A stretch of 64,000 nt of DNA from Pontibacter indicus. Its GTDB lineage: Bacteria > Bacteroidota > Bacteroidia > Cytophagales > Hymenobacteraceae. Location of the stretch: NCBI RefSeq assembly GCF_900156345.1, contig NZ_FTPP01000001.1, positions 1,951,372 through 2,015,371 of the forward strand, given 5' to 3'. Made by a program: the position numbers and the translations under genes. A model generated the notes under the pieces. The model ran no database searches, was not told the origin of the DNA, and saw only the letters and a program-made list of their open reading frames with translations. Shown one piece after another: positions 25,103 through 34,112 of the stretch (position 1 is the first letter of the stretch; every line of letters starts with the position of its first letter).

Positions 25103-27547
25103 ATGAAACAAACTTTACTGCTGGCACTGCTCTGGTGCCTGACATGCGGCGCTTTTGCCCAGTCACCAATCCCGACAGGCACCATCAAGGGCATCGTAAC
25201 CGACTCGGCCACACAGGCAAATCTGGGCTATGTAACTGTAGTAGTGCAGGAGGCTGGGAAGAACCAAGCCATCAAAAGTACTTTTACCAAAGACAATGGC
25301 GCCTTTGAACTGACGGGCCTAGAACTGAAGCAGTACCAGTTGGTACTCTCCTATGTGGGTTACAAACCCAGGGTGCTGCCACTGCCAGCCTTCAGCGGAA
25401 ACACTATCGATCTGGGCAAGTTAACGCTTGTGTCGTCGGCCAAGCAACTGAAGGAAGTCCAGATCGTGACGGAGAAGTTGCTGGTGGAACAGGACATCGA
25501 CAAAATTACCTATAACGTGGATGCGGACCCCGAAAGCCAGACCATGACGGCGCTGGACATGCTGCGCAAGGTGCCGCTGCTGAGCATGGATGCCGAGGAC
25601 AACATCAAACTGAACGGCAACAGTAACTACCGCGTGCTCGTGAATGGCAAAACCTCATCGCTGTTTGTGCGCAGCCCTAAAGATGTGTTCAGAAGCATGC
25701 CGGCCAATACCATCAAAAGCATCGAAGTGATCACCAATCCGCCGTCGAAGTACGAGGCTGAGGGCGTTGGCGGCATCATCAACATTATCACGCACAAGAA
25801 GAACATTGGCGGGTATAACGGCTCGGTGAATGCGCAGGTATCCAGCCCGAAAGGAACCAACCTGGGTGGTTACGTGACCGCCAAAGCAGGCAAAGCGGGT
25901 TTTTCCGGTTATTTCGGAACAGGCTCCTATTACAGTCCTACCAATAGCAACAACCTGTTCAGGGAAGACAAAGTACGCCAGACCTTGCTGGAGCAAGTCG
26001 GTGAAAGCCGCAACGACAACACGTACCAGTATGCCAATGCCGAGTTCAGCTACGAAATGGACACGCTCAACCTGTTCACGGCTAACTTCAGCATGAACAC
26101 AAACAATGGCAACAGCTTCCTGACGCAGCGTGCCGATCTGTTTGATGCTGCCGGAGCGCTGACACAGGCCTATACCCGCCTGAACTACGGTGACTTTACC
26201 TGGAAAGGCTACGACCTGGGAGCGGACTACCAGCGTTCGTTCAAGAAAAGCAAAGACCAACTGTTCACACTTTCTTATCGCCTGAATAACGGCAGCACCG
26301 GCAGTGGCTCTGATTTTATACTGGACCCGGTGCTCAACTTCAACGGCCAGGTAAGCCAGACCGACAACGAGGGCACGTCTGTGGAGCACACCATGCAGGC
26401 CGACTATGTGCAGCCGATCAAAAAGCACACGCTCGAACTAGGGGTGAAAACGATCTTCCGCCTCAACAGCAGCGATTATTTCTACAGCAACCAAAACCCT
26501 GAAACTGGCGATTTTGTGATCGACGAGCGCCTGAGCAATAACTTCGACTACCGCCAGGATATTTACGCTGCCTATACCTCGCTGAGTCTCAAGAAAGGCG
26601 ATTGGGGACTGAAAACGGGTGCCCGACTGGAACAGACCATACTTGATGCCAACTTTAAGTCGTCCGGCACGGTGGCCACCCCGGACTATTTCAACCTGAT
26701 TCCGAACATCACCCTGTCGCGCAAACTGAAGGGGGCCAGCACCATGCGCCTATCCTATACCCAGCGCATCGAGCGGCCAAGCCTCTACTACCTTAACCCT
26801 TACATCAACCAGATCGACCCGCGAAATATCAGCTTTGGCAACCCGAAACTAGACCCGGCAACGAACAATGTGTTCAACCTGGCCTATAATACCTTTGTGA
26901 AGGGAACATCCATTAATGCGAGCATCTTCCACAATTTCACCAACAATTCCATCCAGAGCTTTACCACGCTTGGTGCAGACACCGTAGCGCGCACGACCTA
27001 CGGCAACATTGGCCGCAACCAGACTTATGGCTTCTCTTTGAGCGGCAACACCACGTTGTTCAAGAAACTGAGCATCAACCTGAACACGACAACCAACTAT
27101 GTGAAGCTGACCAGTGTGATAGACGGTGTGCCTCAGAACAACGAGGGCTTTACCTACAATGTATTCGGCTACACCAGCTACCGTTTCGAGAAAGGCTGGC
27201 GCGCGAGCGGCAACATTGGCTACTACTCTTCCCGCATTCTGTTGCAGGGTCGCTCGGCCGGTTATACCTGGAATAGCCTCTCGCTTAGCAAGCAGTTCCT
27301 GAAAGACAACAAAGCGACGCTGAGTTTCTCTGTGAACAGTCCGTTCCAGAAAAACCGCCGTTTCCTGAACGAGATCAACGACCCGCGCTTTACACAAACA
27401 CAGGAGAACTTTAATGTGATGCGTCGCTACAGTGTTGGCTTCAACTACCGCTTCGGTAAGTTGAAAGGAGACATCGCCCGTAAGAAACGCGGCATCAAAA
27501 ACGACGACATGAAGGCCGGCGAGAGCCAGGGCAGCGGTGTGAATTAA
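25103..27547 (+). CDS. TonB-dependent outer-membrane receptor-like protein
   Basis: This 814-residue outer-membrane protein has a signal peptide (residues 1-19, ending AFA). A carboxypeptidase-like regulatory domain spans about 25-115 (GTIKGIVTDSATQANLGY). A plug domain spans about 130-235 (LDMLRKVPLLSMDAEDNIKLNG, then VGGIINIITHKKN). A beta-barrel of the OMP_b-brl_3 type runs to the end. The substrate is unknown, and there is no SusD, DUF4249 or other partner next to it. It is probably a lone transport gene, with a 12-bp direct repeat upstream and a very strong terminator downstream. The C terminus is Lys/Asp-rich after the last strand, unlike classic receptors that end in an aromatic residue. 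Confidence 0.9.
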   Translation: MKQTLLLALLWCLTCGAFAQSPIPTGTIKGIVTDSATQANLGYVTVVVQEAGKNQAIKSTFTKDNGAFELTGLELKQYQLVLSYVGYKPRVLPLPAFSGNTIDLGKLTLVSSAKQLKEVQIVTEKLLVEQDIDKITYNVDADPESQTMTALDMLRKVPLLSMDAEDNIKLNGNSNYRVLVNGKTSSLFVRSPKDVFRSMPANTIKSIEVITNPPSKYEAEGVGGIINIITHKKNIGGYNGSVNAQVSSPKGTNLGGYVTAKAGKAGFSGYFGTGSYYSPTNSNNLFREDKVRQTLLEQVGESRNDNTYQYANAEFSYEMDTLNLFTANFSMNTNNGNSFLTQRADLFDAAGALTQAYTRLNYGDFTWKGYDLGADYQRSFKKSKDQLFTLSYRLNNGSTGSGSDFILDPVLNFNGQVSQTDNEGTSVEHTMQADYVQPIKKHTLELGVKTIFRLNSSDYFYSNQNPETGDFVIDERLSNNFDYRQDIYAAYTSLSLKKGDWGLKTGARLEQTILDANFKSSGTVATPDYFNLIPNITLSRKLKGASTMRLSYTQRIERPSLYYLNPYINQIDPRNISFGNPKLDPATNNVFNLAYNTFVKGTSINASIFHNFTNNSIQSFTTLGADTVARTTYGNIGRNQTYGFSLSGNTTLFKKLSINLNTTTNYVKLTSVIDGVPQNNEGFTYNVFGYTSYRFEKGWRASGNIGYYSSRILLQGRSAGYTWNSLSLSKQFLKDNKATLSFSVNSPFQKNRRFLNEINDPRFTQTQENFNVMRRYSVGFNYRFGKLKGDIARKKRGIKNDDMKAGESQGSGVN

Positions 27548-27578
27548 GCTCTTCCTGAATCACAGCTATTGAACACGT

Positions 27579-27634
27579 GAAGCGTCCCCGCCTGTACCTC
27601 TTAAATTGGTACAGGCGGGGACGCTTCTTTTTTC
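27579..27634 (+). terminator. Very strong terminator after the TonB receptor
   Basis: A perfect 20-bp stem (27579-27598 with 27608-27627) is followed by seven T's. It also shows that the open frame of the next gene, which runs back to 27577, does not start there. Confidence 0.9.
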
Positions 27635-27696
27635 TAAACCGCTCCCGCACCTTCGCCCGTTTAAGTACAGAGTCAGTCACTAAAGCCAGCCATACC

Positions 27697-28410
27697 ATGC
27701 GCATCCTCTACATCTTCCCCCATCCGGACGACGAATCGTTTGGCCCCGCCCCTGTTATGTGGCAGCAGCTGCAGCAAGGGCACCAGGTATACCTGCTCAC
27801 GCTCACCCGCGGTGGCGCGACCAAAGTGCGGCACGAGCTGGGACTAAGCGTGGCTGAGATGGGCGAGGTCAGGTATAAGGAGATGCTGGCTGTGGAGCGT
27901 GTGCTGGGCCTGACCGGCATGACGGTACTCGACCTGCCCGACAGCGGCATGGCTGAGATGGACCCGCGAGAAATTGAGAAAGTAGTGCAGGCGCACATCC
28001 GGCAGCTAGAGCCGCAGGTTGTCGTCTCGTACCCGGTGCATGGGGTGAGCGGCTTTCACGATCACCTGGTGATGCATGCTGTAGTCAAACGCGTATACCT
28101 GGAGTTGAAAGACAGCGGAGCCAACTACCTGAAACGGCTTGCCTTCCTCACGCTCCCAAACAAAACGGAACAACCACTGCAGTCCGGCAAGTTTGTAATG
28201 AAGCACAGCAGGCCTGACCTGATCGACTGCGAAGTCAAACTACGCCCTGAGGATTTCGAGGTCATGAAAAAGGCACTCAGCTGCTACGATACCTACCAGG
28301 ACGTGATCAAACAGGCCAACGTAGTAGAGTCGATCGGCGATACCGTATACTTTGAAATCTACCAGGAGGATCACAAGCCGCCGCTGGCCAACCTAACGGA
28401 TGGGCTGTAG
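27697..28410 (+). CDS. PIG-L/LmbE-family N-acetylglucosaminyl deacetylase-like
   Basis: This 237-residue zinc-dependent deacetylase of the PIG-L (LmbE) family has the zinc motif PHPDDESFG at 8-16 and a GFHDH segment near 113 that supplies another zinc His. Members remove acetyl groups from GlcNAc-containing small molecules; the substrate here is unknown. Bacillithiol-type BshB is a possibility, but no bshA or bshC is nearby. The frame extends upstream to a GTG at 27577, but that lies in the preceding terminator, so the ATG at 27697 is the start. It is followed by a 257-bp inverted-repeat element. Confidence 0.88.
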   Translation: MRILYIFPHPDDESFGPAPVMWQQLQQGHQVYLLTLTRGGATKVRHELGLSVAEMGEVRYKEMLAVERVLGLTGMTVLDLPDSGMAEMDPREIEKVVQAHIRQLEPQVVVSYPVHGVSGFHDHLVMHAVVKRVYLELKDSGANYLKRLAFLTLPNKTEQPLQSGKFVMKHSRPDLIDCEVKLRPEDFEVMKKALSCYDTYQDVIKQANVVESIGDTVYFEIYQEDHKPPLANLTDGL

Positions 28411-28415
28411 TTTTT

Positions 28416-28672
28416 TGACAAAGGAGTGTTTGACAAAGGACAAAAGAATTGGGAGAAACCTACTATGTCATGCTGTTAAGCATCCTGGTAAAAGGGAAGA
28501 AAAAGTCGATAGCTATGGGTCCACAAGCTCCTTTTTGGATGACAAAAAAGGAGACGGGACGGTCTGAGAAATGGACTTGAAGCATACTTGTGAATGAATA
28601 AGCCCATAGCAAAGCATGAAATCCGTTTCTGCTTTGCAAGTCACTCGTCCTTTGTCTAACTTTCCTTTGTCA
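28416..28672. repeat. 257-bp element with 26-bp terminal inverted repeats
   Basis: The ends (28416-28441 and 28647-28672) match as reverse complements at 23 of 26 positions. Each end holds two direct copies of GACAAAGGA. Inside, GCTATGGG (28512-28519) pairs with CCCATAGC (28603-28610), and CTCCTTTTT pairs with AAAAAGGAG (28528-28553). No ORF of useful size is present. The nested pairing suggests a MITE-like non-autonomous element or a structured RNA. No clear target-site duplication is seen, so mobility is not proven. It fills the whole spacer between the PIG-L and pncA genes. Confidence 0.75.
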
Positions 28673-28689
28673 TTAAATAAACCCGAACC

Positions 28690-29304
28690 ATGAAAGCGCT
28701 ACTGCTTATCGACATACAAAACGATTTCCTGCCTGGCGGCGCATTGGCTGTGGCGGAAGGCGACCAGATCATCCCAATCGTAAACCAACTACATGACCAC
28801 CTGGACCTGGTGGTGGCGACGCAGGACTGGCACCCGGCTGACCACAAGAGCTTTGCCTCCAACCATGAAGGCAAAAACCCATTCGAGACGACCGAGCTAC
28901 TCGGGCTGCCGCAAGTACTCTGGCCAGACCACTGTCTGCAGGGCACATCCGGCGCCGACTTCTCTTCAGAACTTGAATCCCGGAGGATTGAGGCGATTTT
29001 CAGAAAAGGCACTAACCCGGAAATAGACAGCTACAGCGGCTTTTATGACAACGGTCGCCTCAAGTCCACCGGGCTGGCTGACTACCTGCGTGGCAAAGGC
29101 GTGACGCAGATCTACCTGGCAGGACTGGCCGCCGACTATTGCGTGTATTATTCCGCCAAAGACGCGCTGGACGAAGGCTTTGAAACCTTTGTGCTGGAAG
29201 ACGCCGTCCGCGCCATCAGCCCCGAAGGCTACGAAACCGCCCGAAAGGACATATTAGAAAGAGGCGGCAAGATCATCCAGAGCAGTGACTTATTTCTACG
29301 TTAA
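28690..29304 (+). CDS. pncA: Nicotinamidase
   Basis: This 204-residue isochorismatase-fold hydrolase converts nicotinamide to nicotinic acid for NAD salvage. The catalytic triad is D8 (LIDIQNDF), K106 (FRKGTN) and C151 (AADYCVYY). The metal ligands are in QDWHPADHKSF (D46, H48, H52). It starts at ATG 28690, just 17 bases after the inverted-repeat element, so its promoter probably lies in or before that element. It is convergent with an aldo/keto reductase gene and shares a terminator with it. Confidence 0.95.
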   Translation: MKALLLIDIQNDFLPGGALAVAEGDQIIPIVNQLHDHLDLVVATQDWHPADHKSFASNHEGKNPFETTELLGLPQVLWPDHCLQGTSGADFSSELESRRIEAIFRKGTNPEIDSYSGFYDNGRLKSTGLADYLRGKGVTQIYLAGLAADYCVYYSAKDALDEGFETFVLEDAVRAISPEGYETARKDILERGGKIIQSSDLFLR

Positions 29305-29335
29305 TCCAATTGTTCATCAACAGTCTATTCTTAAG

Positions 29336-29374
29336 AGCTATACCTGTTTGTCTATAAACAATGCAGGTATAGCT
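29336..29374. repeat. Inverted pair of the genome motif
   Basis: AGCTATACCTG (29336-29346) and CAGGTATAGCT (29364-29374) form an 11-bp stem with a 17-base loop, downstream of pncA. No long T run follows on the plus strand. Such inverted pairs of a frequent motif resemble how uptake sequences serve as terminators in some bacteria. Confidence 0.7.
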
Positions 29375-29433
29375 GATTTGAGAAAGTAGCAGTATTTGTT
29401 ATTCCGGCAACCGGGAGACCTTCCAGCAACACC

Positions 29434-29478
29434 ATAAAACAGTAAGAGCCACATTAAAAGTGGCTCTTACTGTTTTAT
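29434..29478. terminator. Bidirectional terminator between pncA and the reductase
   Basis: A 19-bp perfect stem (29434-29452 with 29460-29478), with A/T-rich outer ends giving T runs on both strands, lies between convergent genes. Confidence 0.85.
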
Positions 29479-29498
29479 GCTTATACCTGTGTTTTGCT

Positions 29499-30446
29499 TT
29501 AATAAGCACTCGCTTCGTCCAGCTTCTTAATGGCAGCTTGATCCAGCCTGAGCCCGGCAGCTTTTACCAGATCCTCCAGTTGCTCTAGCTTCGTGGCACT
29601 GGCGATAGGAGCCGTTATGCTGGGCCGTGCCATCAGCCAGGCAAGCGAAACACTGGCCGGCGTGGTGTTATACTGCTCGGCCACCTCGTCCAGCGCTTTT
29701 AAGATGCGAATGCCTCGCTCGTTCAGGTAATTCTTCATGCCGCCGCCGCGTGGGCTCTTTCTAAAGTCTGCCTCCGAGCGATACTTGCCCGTTAGGAAAC
29801 CACTGGCCAGTGCGTAGTAGTTGATCACGCCCAGTCCATACCTTGTGCAGATGGGTTCTATTTCCTTTTCGTAGGCTTCGCGGTCGTAGAGGTTGTACTC
29901 CGGCTGGAAACTCTCGTAACGTGCCAGGTTATTTTGTTCACTTGCTTTCAAAGCCTGCTCCAGGCGTTCGCCGCTGAAGTTCGATGCCCCGATTGCCCGC
30001 ACTTTCCCTTCCTGTATGAGTTTGGTGTAAGCTTCTAAGGTTTCTTCGAGGGGTGTCTCCGGATCGTCGTAGTGTGACTGGTACAGGTCAATATAATCGG
30101 TCTGGAGTCGTTTGAGGGAGGCTTCTACCTGTTGCCGGATGTAGTCTTTGCCCAGGCCACCCTTGCCTTCCAATTTGGCCCCTACTTTGGTGGCAATGAT
30201 AATCTGCTCTCGTCCTCCACGCTGCTTCAGCCAGTTGCCGATGATGGTTTCAGACTCGCCGCCTTTGTTTCCCGGCACCCAGGAAGAATACGAGTTAGCC
30301 GTATCGATGCAGTTAAAACCGGCCTCCACAAAGGCATCCAGCAATTTGAAAGAGGTTTGCTCGTCGGCAGTCCAGCCAAACACATTGCCGCCAAATACCA
30401 AAGGCGCTATTTCAAGGCCGGAATTACCAAGCTTGCGTTTTTCCAT
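29499..30446 (-). CDS. Aldo/keto reductase
   Basis: This 315-residue NADPH-type oxidoreductase has a TIM-barrel fold. The catalytic tetrad residues are visible: Asp and Tyr in NCIDTANSYS near 45-54, Lys in IIIATKVGA near 84 and His in LYQSHYDDP near 125. The cofactor region near the C terminus (SITAPIASATKLEQLEDL) is typical of the YajO/Tas-like group. The substrate is unknown. It lies 69 bases downstream of menA on the same strand; co-transcription is possible but functional linkage is not evident. Confidence 0.9.
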   Translation of the reverse strand: MEKRKLGNSGLEIAPLVFGGNVFGWTADEQTSFKLLDAFVEAGFNCIDTANSYSSWVPGNKGGESETIIGNWLKQRGGREQIIIATKVGAKLEGKGGLGKDYIRQQVEASLKRLQTDYIDLYQSHYDDPETPLEETLEAYTKLIQEGKVRAIGASNFSGERLEQALKASEQNNLARYESFQPEYNLYDREAYEKEIEPICTRYGLGVINYYALASGFLTGKYRSEADFRKSPRGGGMKNYLNERGIRILKALDEVAEQYNTTPASVSLAWLMARPSITAPIASATKLEQLEDLVKAAGLRLDQAAIKKLDEASAY

Positions 30447-30515
30447 GTTATCAGAGTTAAAAGGTAAATTCCTTCTTACGGGAGCAATGCCTGAAGGTAT
30501 AGCAGGTATAGGTTG

Positions 30516-31460
30516 CTAGAGCACCTGCCCGATGCCAAAGAGCAGCACAAACAGCATGGTCGTAATGGCCATCTGTTTCAGGTATGGATCGAGCTCAGCG
30601 GAGGTTTGCTTGCGCCACACGTTCACACCGTTTGAGATCAGCAGCGGCAATGTCAGCACAAACAGAAACTGCCAGGTGCTGTAGAAGTGGAGCAGCACAT
30701 AGGTAAAGGCACTCGTCACCCCACCAATCAACAATATGATGTGGTAAATGCGCGCACGCTTTGGTCCCAACCGCACAGGTATAGACCGCTTGCCGGCCAG
30801 CACATCAGACTTAATGTCGCGGATGTTGTTCACGTTGAGCACCGCAGTCGCGAAGAAGCCACAGACCATGGCCGGCAGGATAACTAAAGCAGGTAGCGAC
30901 TGCGACTGCAAGAAGAAGGTACCCAGTACCCCTACTAGTCCGAAGAACAGGAACACGAAGATATCGCCCAATCCGGCGTAGCCGTAGGGTTTGGAACCGG
31001 CGGTATAGTTGATGGCCGCCCAAATGGAGGCCAGGCCCAGTCCCAGGAAGACAAGGAACAGGTAGATTCCCTCCGTGCCAAATGCCACCCACAGCAGCAG
31101 CAAACCCGACACCAGCGAGAGCAGGCTGAACACGGCCATCCCCTTCTTCATATGCTCGGCCTTAATTATGCCTGCCTGTACCGCCCGCTTCGGCCCCTCC
31201 CGGTGCTCACTGTCGGCCCCGTGTATGGAGTCGCCGTAGTCGTTGGCCAGGTTGGAAAGGATTTGCAAAAAGAGCGTAGTGAGTACGCACAGGCCCACCA
31301 CCAGGGCATCAAAAGCTCCGTATGCAGCGGCCATGAAGCCGCCCATGCCGATGCAGGAAAAAGCCAGCGGCAGTGTGCGCGGCCTAAAAGCGGAAATCCA
31401 GGCCTTGACCAGACCTGGATTCTGCGGAATGTGTTGTGTTGTGTCCAATGTATTTCTCAA
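30516..31460 (-). CDS. menA: 1,4-dihydroxy-2-naphthoate polyprenyltransferase
   Basis: This UbiA-family membrane prenyltransferase of about 314 residues attaches the polyprenyl chain to DHNA in menaquinone synthesis. The Asp-rich motif NDYGDSIHGAD (near 73-83) and the second motif NIRDIKSDVLAGKRSIPVRLG (near 212-232) bind diphosphate and Mg. Eight or nine helices are predicted. Menaquinone is the expected partner of the nuo genes in this window. No ATG or GTG start precedes the conserved region; TTG at 31460 or 31448 must be used. The other men genes are elsewhere. Confidence 0.93.
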   Translation of the reverse strand: MRNTLDTTQHIPQNPGLVKAWISAFRPRTLPLAFSCIGMGGFMAAAYGAFDALVVGLCVLTTLFLQILSNLANDYGDSIHGADSEHREGPKRAVQAGIIKAEHMKKGMAVFSLLSLVSGLLLLWVAFGTEGIYLFLVFLGLGLASIWAAINYTAGSKPYGYAGLGDIFVFLFFGLVGVLGTFFLQSQSLPALVILPAMVCGFFATAVLNVNNIRDIKSDVLAGKRSIPVRLGPKRARIYHIILLIGGVTSAFTYVLLHFYSTWQFLFVLTLPLLISNGVNVWRKQTSAELDPYLKQMAITTMLFVLLFGIGQVL

Positions 31461-31496
31461 AAAAGCAGGTATAGCAAAGGTCTATACCTGACAAAA

Positions 31497-32090
31497 TTAC
31501 TTCTGAATTGCCGCCAGGATCTCCTCGCCCATCGGCTTTACTTTGGATGGGTAGAAGGCGACCACTTTGCCGTTCTCGTCGATCAGATACTTGCTGAAGT
31601 TCCAGCTTGGCTCCTCTTGGTTCGGGCTGTTTTTGGCCAGCCACTGGTAGAGCGGGTGCTGGTCATCGCCTTTCACCGATACTTTCTCCATCATTTGGAA
31701 AGTCACGCCATAGTTCTTTTGGCAGAACTCAGCAATCTGCTCTTTCGAACCCGGCTCCTGTCCGCCAAAATTGTTGGCCGGGAAGCCCAGGATCACTACC
31801 TTGTCGCCGTGCGTCTCGTGGAGCTTTTGCAGGTCGGCGTACTGTGGGGTATAGCCGCACTCCGAGGCGGTGTTCACCACCAACACTTTTTTGCCTTTGA
31901 ACTTCGAGAAATCGATCTCTTTCCCGTCCAGGCTCTCTATTTTGAAGGAGTAAAAGCCGTTGGCCTGTGCCGTTTGATTCGTCTCTGTTGCCATATCATT
32001 GGTTTGGTTTGCGTTAGATGATCCGCCTGTGCAGGCTGTCGATACACCTAGTACCATGGCTACTGTCAAAAGTTGTGCGATGCGCTTCAT
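31497..32090 (-). CDS. Glutathione peroxidase-family lipoprotein
   Basis: This 197-residue thiol peroxidase has a lipoprotein signal (lipobox GVSTAC, C20). The catalytic Cys is C78 (NTASECGYT), with Q111 (FGGQEPG) and W163 (PSWNFSKYL) completing the active site. It has Cys instead of selenocysteine. Bacterial members usually use thioredoxin, not glutathione, and this one probably works in the periplasm or at the outer membrane against lipid or other peroxides. The gene lies 36 bases upstream of menA. The 3' half is conserved in full, with no truncation. Confidence 0.92.
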   Translation of the reverse strand: MKRIAQLLTVAMVLGVSTACTGGSSNANQTNDMATETNQTAQANGFYSFKIESLDGKEIDFSKFKGKKVLVVNTASECGYTPQYADLQKLHETHGDKVVILGFPANNFGGQEPGSKEQIAEFCQKNYGVTFQMMEKVSVKGDDQHPLYQWLAKNSPNQEEPSWNFSKYLIDENGKVVAFYPSKVKPMGEEILAAIQK

Positions 32091-32164
32091 GTTAGCTTTG
32101 CTTAAGGTATAGATTCCGGCTGATAAACCTGAATTTATTAGGTTTGTTTTAACTTCTTAAAACT

Positions 32165-32290
32165 ATGGCGCGAGCGTCCTCGCTCGTGTCTACTATGGCG
32201 GGGCCTCTGGCCCCTATAGATTAATTAAGCCTAACTCAACTGGGCCAGAGGCCCCACTATAATGGGCACGAGCGAGGACGCTCGCGCCAT
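32165..32290. repeat. Nested palindromic element, 24-bp and 14-bp arms
   Basis: The outer arms 32165-32188 and 32267-32290 are perfect 24-bp reverse complements. The inner arms 32200-32213 and 32242-32255 are perfect 14-bp reverse complements. Each arm can also fold on itself (CGAGCG..CGCTCG and GGGGCC..GGCCCC). The region is GC-rich in an otherwise AT-rich spacer. It looks like a REP or MITE-type dispersed repeat, or a four-hairpin RNA. No ORF is present. Confidence 0.85.
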
Positions 32291-32313
32291 ACCTGTATAC
32301 CTATACCTCAACC

Positions 32314-34104
32314 CTACATTCGCTCCGGCACTTCAATCCCCAGCAGGCTCATGCTTTCGCGCACGAAGCGGGCTACCATGGCAGAGAGGGCGATACGGAA
32401 GTTGCGGGCCTGTTCGTCGGTTTCGTTGAAGATCGAGATCTCCTGATAGAAACGGTTGTAGGCTTTGGCCAGCTCGTAGGCGTAGTTGGCGATCACGGAC
32501 GGAGCATACAGCTTGCCCGCTTCCTTCACCACCTCCGGGTAGTTCACCAATTGTACAATCACCTCCTGCTCTGCTTCGTGCAGGTTGCTGAAGTCACCAA
32601 ATGAGGCGGCGTCCACGGCTATCCCCATCTCTGCCGCCTTACGCAAAATGGCGGAGATACGGGCGTGCGTGTACTGCACAAACGGGCCGGTGTTGCCACG
32701 GAAGTCGATCGACTCCTGCGGGTTGAAGAGCATGCGTTTCTTCGGGTCCACTTTCAGCAGGAAGTACTTCAGGGCACCCATCGCCAGGGTATGGTACAGC
32801 TGCTGCGCCTCTTCGGGCGTGAAGCCTTCGATCTTGCCCAACTCCTCTGTCTGCTGACGGGCCGTGTCGATCATCTCAGCTACCAGTTCGTCCGCGTCCA
32901 CTACCGTACCTTCCCGCGATTTCATTTTGCCCGATGGCAGGTCTACCATGCCGTAAGACAGATGGTAGATACCTTCCGCGTAAGGCTTGCCCAGCTTCTT
33001 CAGAACAGCCTTCAGCACCTGGAAGTGGTAATTCTGCTCATCGGCCACCACGTATACCGATTGGTCGTAGGGGAAGTCGTTGTATTTGAGCTCAGCCGTA
33101 CCGAGGTCCTGGGTGATGTAGACTGAAGTGCCGTCGGAACGCAGCAACAGCTTCTCGTCCAGCCCTTCGTCGGTCAGGTCCACCCATACCGAGCCGTCCG
33201 GCTTTTTGAAGAATACGCCTTTCTGCAGGCCTTCCTCCACACGCTCCTTGCCCAGGGTATAGGTCTCAGACTCGTAGTAATATTTGTCAAAGTCAACGCC
33301 GATGTTACGGTAAGTTTGGTCGAAGCCAGCGTACACCCAGCTGTTCATCTGCTTCCACAGCGATACTACTTCCTCATCGCCCTGCTCCCATTTCTGCAGC
33401 ATGGCCTGTGCCTCCAGTATCAGTGGAGCTTTCTTCTTCGCCTCTTCCTTGTCCATACCTCCGGCTACCAACTCGTCGATCTGCTCTTTGTAAGCCTTGT
33501 CGAAGAGCACATAATATTTGCCAGCCAGGTGGTCGCCTTTGATGCCGCTGCTCTCAGGTGTTTCGCCGTTGCCCATTTTCTGGTAAGCCAGCATCGACTT
33601 ACAAATATGGATGCCGCGGTCGTTCACCAGGTTCGCCTTCATCACGTTGTGCCCGTTGGCCTTCATAATCTCGGCCACCGAGTAGCCAAGGAAGTTGTTG
33701 CGCAGGTGGCCCAGGTGCAGCGGTTTGTTCGTGTTTGGCGAAGAGTATTCCACCATCACGTTCTTGCCAGACTCCGCGCCCTGTCCATGGCTTGGGTTGG
33801 TCATCAGGTCGCGGAACAGGCGTACCCATACCTCCTCCTCTATCTCCAGGTTCAGGAAACCTTTTACCACGTTGTAGTTCTTTACCTCGGCAGCGTGCTC
33901 CTTGAGGTAGGCGCCCAGGGCCTCCCCGATCTGCTCCGGCCCTTTGCCGGCCTGCTTGGTATAAGGGAAAGTGACGAAGGTGAAGCTGCCGGCAAACTCC
34001 TTGCGGGTAGGTTGCAGGGCGATGGTAGAAGCGTCAACAGTAAGGCCAAACAGAGCCTCCAGTGCCTGGCTAATGCTTTGGCTGATGGCGTATTGAAGTT
34101 GCAT
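32314..34104 (-). CDS. argS: Arginyl-tRNA synthetase
   Basis: This 596-residue class I synthetase charges tRNA-Arg. The HIGH-type motif is HLGHLRNN near residues 124-131 in SSPNTNKPLHLGH. The second active-site loop, KMKSREG near 388, is the KMSKS equivalent of bacterial ArgS. The C-terminal DALR anticodon-binding domain is present (YAYELAKAYNRFYQ near 540). The gene is 8 bases downstream of an arginase gene on the same strand, so the two are probably co-transcribed. The downstream palindromic element separates it from the glutathione peroxidase gene. Confidence 0.97.
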   Translation of the reverse strand: MQLQYAISQSISQALEALFGLTVDASTIALQPTRKEFAGSFTFVTFPYTKQAGKGPEQIGEALGAYLKEHAAEVKNYNVVKGFLNLEIEEEVWVRLFRDLMTNPSHGQGAESGKNVMVEYSSPNTNKPLHLGHLRNNFLGYSVAEIMKANGHNVMKANLVNDRGIHICKSMLAYQKMGNGETPESSGIKGDHLAGKYYVLFDKAYKEQIDELVAGGMDKEEAKKKAPLILEAQAMLQKWEQGDEEVVSLWKQMNSWVYAGFDQTYRNIGVDFDKYYYESETYTLGKERVEEGLQKGVFFKKPDGSVWVDLTDEGLDEKLLLRSDGTSVYITQDLGTAELKYNDFPYDQSVYVVADEQNYHFQVLKAVLKKLGKPYAEGIYHLSYGMVDLPSGKMKSREGTVVDADELVAEMIDTARQQTEELGKIEGFTPEEAQQLYHTLAMGALKYFLLKVDPKKRMLFNPQESIDFRGNTGPFVQYTHARISAILRKAAEMGIAVDAASFGDFSNLHEAEQEVIVQLVNYPEVVKEAGKLYAPSVIANYAYELAKAYNRFYQEISIFNETDEQARNFRIALSAMVARFVRESMSLLGIEVPERM

Positions 34105-34112
34105 TAAGTAGA

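Noticed and set aside
27577..27696. Upstream extension of the PIG-L deacetylase frame
   Set aside because: It passes through a 20-bp-stem terminator; the zinc motif follows ATG 27697 at the normal distance.
33316..34107. Long plus-strand open frame (263 codons) opposite argS
   Set aside because: A shadow of the argS codon pattern, His/Val/Leu-rich with no family features. Similar shadows opposite map (10038-10793), arginase (34269-34991) and the decarboxylase (35864-36547) were dropped for the same reason.
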